Part shown: in pieces, positions 14,473 through 16,472 of the stretch
How the letters are laid out: every line of letters starts with the position of its first letter
Position numbering within the stretch: position 1 is the stretch's first letter
Source of the DNA: JBOHUC01 sp050733935
GTDB taxonomy: Bacteria; Eisenbacteria; RBG-16-71-46; DASYSL01
Direction of reading: 5' to 3'
Assembly (NCBI GenBank): GCA_050733935.1
Contig: JBOHUC010000179.1
Span: forward strand, 1 to 16,472
DNA length: 16,472 nucleotides
The notes under the pieces: model-generated
Database searches by the model: none
The model's input: only the letters and a program-made list of their open reading frames with translations
What the model was told of the DNA's origin: nothing
Position numbers and translations under genes: made by a program

Positions 14473-16472
14473 CGCACGATCACGAACCGGCCGCGGCTCG
14501 TGCCCTCGGACGACGTCACGGAGAAGAGATAGATCCCGCTCACGACGTCCTGCCCGTTGCGCGAGATCAGATTCCACGAGGCCTGTCCGTCGTCGAGAGT
14601 TTCGCGCTGCGGCTTGCCGTTCGTCATCACGTCGTCGCTGTGGATCGTCTGCACGAGGTCCCCGCTGATCGTGAAGATCCGGATCGTCCACGCCGTGCGC
14701 GGCAGGTTGTGGAAGTCCACGTGCGTTCCCGACGGATCGGACGGACTCGGCGTGAGATCCCAGGAGGCCCTTCCGCGATACGGATTCGGAACCACATAGA
14801 CGCCGCCCTTCGCGAACGTCGCCGTCGAGTCCTGCGGCACGACACCGTCGGCCTCGACCGCCACCCGTCGGCCCTCGCGGAACCGGAGCGTTCCCGGGGA
14901 GCCGTCCGCTCCGGCCGCTCCCGTCGAGTCGCGCGCGGTCACCGCATAGAAGTAGACGAAGCCGTTCAGCACCTCCGTGTCCGTGTACACGTAGCGACCG
15001 ACCGGATAGAGCGGCACCTTGTAGTTGGTCAGGTTCCGCACGCAGTTGCAGAGCGGATCCAGATAGGAGCGCTTTCCGGTCGCGAACAGCGTGTCCCCGC
15101 TCGCGGGATCCGTGAGCGGGTCCATCGGCCGGGGAAGGTACCGCGCTCCGGACTCGACGTCGAGCAGGACCGGGGCGGTGGTCGCGATCGAATCGGCCCG
15201 GTCGTCCCCGTTCGTGTCGGTCGAGTCGACGAGCGGGCGAAGCTCGTCGTAGAGCACGAGATCGGCGACCAGCTCCCACTGCTCCTCCGACGGCCCGATC
15301 GTGCCCACGGGGCGCGTGTATCCCGCGGCCCGGTAGATCCGGTAGCCGTGGAAGTCGAAGCGTCCGCCGGCCGGGTCGATTCCCGCCTGCGTGGGATCGG
15401 GAGTCCATTCGCTCCGATTGTCCCATTCGAGGATCACTCGGCGATTGCCGGGCGTGAGGCGAAGGCCCGGCGCGGGCGGGGGAGGCTCGACCACCCAGCG
15501 CTTCGGCAGCTTGCCTTTGACGCCGGTGCAGTAGTCGCAATCGAAGTTCGCCCAGAAGATCTCATTGTCGCGCACCGTGCGCCCGCCGCCCGTCGAGTCC
15601 GGATTGAAGTGACAGTCGACGACCTCGATCTCCGTCCCGCGCGGTGCGGTGACAGGCGTCTCCCGCCCGTTCTCGTGCGGGACGGGGGTCCCGGGCGGAG
15701 GGGTCTCGTAGCGGCCGCGGTAGATCTTCTGCACGGCGAGCGCGCCGTCGAACGCGTCCCCGTAACGCTCGCGATTCGGAACGCCGGGGGCCGTGGTCGC
15801 GCGCGCGGGCTTCGTGAAGTCGAGCGGAAAGACCGCGAGCGCCACCGTCACCGTGACGCGCTCTCCGGGATCGAGGCGGGGGAACGGACCGACCGAGCAG
15901 AGCGTGAACCAGTCGTTCGCGAGGCTCTCGGGCGGGCGGGCTGTCGTCACGCGGCCCGCGCCGTCCGTGCCCGCACGGCGCGACATCGCCTCGTAGCGCT
16001 CGAGGTCGAGCGTGGGTGCCCCGCCCTGGACGTACGGCACGCCCTGCGTGAAGATGCGGTAGGTGCGAAAGCCCACGCCGGTCGGTGCGACTTGCCCCCT
16101 GAGATCGGTCGTGTGGTCGAGCAGGAGGAAGCACGAGGCGCCCGTCGCCGCCCCGTCGTCGCCGTCATCGTCGGTGAGCGCGAAGCCCCGCACCGAGATC
16201 GTCGTCTGCTTGCAGAACCCGCCGGGATGGGTCGGATCGCTGCGCGCGTCGTAGCGCGGGTCCTCGCGGTCGACCACGTCCACGTAGTCGCCCTGCGGCA
16301 CGAGCGGCTCGGGCACGTCGTCCTGCCAGTAGCCGGGAGTGCCCGCCGGGCCGACGTCCTGGTCGACGAAGAAGCCGACGTACACGGAGTCGAGTGCGCG
16401 CCCCGAGACGTTCCCGATCTCGTACGTCACCGCACTGAAGTCGTTCGCGCCGGCCGCCGCGAAGTCCGTGAC
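14469..16472 (-). CDS. Large secreted protein with FlgD/sorting-type C-terminal domain, 5' end missing
   Basis: The frame is open to the right edge, so 667 C-terminal residues are visible and the N-terminus, with any signal peptide, is outside; the GTG at 16430 is internal. The visible part is a beta-rich, Gly/Pro/Asp-rich chain. It includes a fibronectin-III-like element (RLTPGNRRVILEWDN, then FHGYRIYRA) and VYFYAVTARDSTG near the end of that repeat. Residues about 558-667 form an FlgD-like/T9SS-type domain: VYVVPNPYRG, then IRIFTISGDLV, GQASWNLISRNGQDVVSGIYLF and a final RGRFVIVR. Such domains end many exported proteins in Eisenbacteria-, FCB- and related lineages, where they often act as secretion or surface-attachment tags. 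Scattered cysteines (CDYC, CNC) are present. No enzyme motif is seen. It is the first visible gene of a unit leading into the M61 peptidase. Confidence 0.82.
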   Translation of the reverse strand, partial: VTDFAAAGANDFSAVTYEIGNVSGRALDSVYVGFFVDQDVGPAGTPGYWQDDVPEPLVPQGDYVDVVDREDPRYDARSDPTHPGGFCKQTTISVRGFALTDDDGDDGAATGASCFLLLDHTTDLRGQVAPTGVGFRTYRIFTQGVPYVQGGAPTLDLERYEAMSRRAGTDGAGRVTTARPPESLANDWFTLCSVGPFPRLDPGERVTVTVALAVFPLDFTKPARATTAPGVPNRERYGDAFDGALAVQKIYRGRYETPPPGTPVPHENGRETPVTAPRGTEIEVVDCHFNPDSTGGGRTVRDNEIFWANFDCDYCTGVKGKLPKRWVVEPPPPAPGLRLTPGNRRVILEWDNRSEWTPDPTQAGIDPAGGRFDFHGYRIYRAAGYTRPVGTIGPSEEQWELVADLVLYDELRPLVDSTDTNGDDRADSIATTAPVLLDVESGARYLPRPMDPLTDPASGDTLFATGKRSYLDPLCNCVRNLTNYKVPLYPVGRYVYTDTEVLNGFVYFYAVTARDSTGAAGADGSPGTLRFREGRRVAVEADGVVPQDSTATFAKGGVYVVPNPYRGRASWDLTPSPSDPSGTHVDFHNLPRTAWTIRIFTISGDLVQTIHSDDVMTNGKPQRETLDDGQASWNLISRNGQDVVSGIYLFSVTSSEGTSRGRFVIVR

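Noticed and set aside
12724..14532. 602-residue plus-strand open frame
   Set aside because: Antisense to the M61 peptidase, whose HELFH zinc motif and signal peptide fix the coding strand.
1..16472. CRISPR arrays, insertion sequences, tRNA or rRNA genes, prophage genes
   Set aside because: No regularly spaced repeats, transposase or integrase motifs, terminal inverted repeats or cloverleaf/rRNA signatures were seen on either strand.

Overview
The window is very GC-rich DNA from a Gram-negative bacterium. Supporting signs are an outer-membrane beta-barrel protein with a signal peptide, two PilT-type type IV pilus motor ATPases, a zinc-type bL28, and a large secreted protein ending in an FlgD/sorting-type beta domain with a PNPYRG motif. 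That last architecture is common in Candidatus Eisenbacteria and FCB-related lineages. I favour such a lineage, but this is an inference from gene style, not a phylogenetic result.

Left part (1-2450): the end of a TPR-repeat gene (+) with a terminator, then a small outer-membrane barrel gene (-), a 355-base gene-free divergent region, and an AIM24/TIGR00266 family gene (+) closed by a perfect 13-bp hairpin terminator.

Centre (2719-10310, all +): a compact run of five genes. They are a tail-anchored FHA protein, a soluble HEAT-repeat Ser/Thr kinase, two different PilT-like ATPases, and a membrane protein joining an HD-GYP domain to a PP2C phosphatase. Four of the five genes overlap or are separated by a few bases. 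The set contains a phosphothreonine reader, a writer, an eraser and a c-di-GMP-type domain around two pilus retraction motors. I read it as a dedicated signalling module for type IV pilus dynamics. This is the most interesting part of the window. The HD-GYP domain has Ala where the family's last metal-binding Asp is expected.

Right part (10276-16472, all -): transcription runs from a large secreted protein, cut by the window edge, into a translationally coupled M61-type PDZ metallopeptidase. Then come rpmB (bL28) and a polytopic GT-C-like membrane protein that converges with the signalling operon. Two terminator hairpins fall inside coding sequence here: the rpmB terminator lies in the first codons of the GT-C-like gene, and the terminator of the signalling operon lies in its last codons.

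Most other long open frames are antisense or shifted shadows caused by the high GC content.
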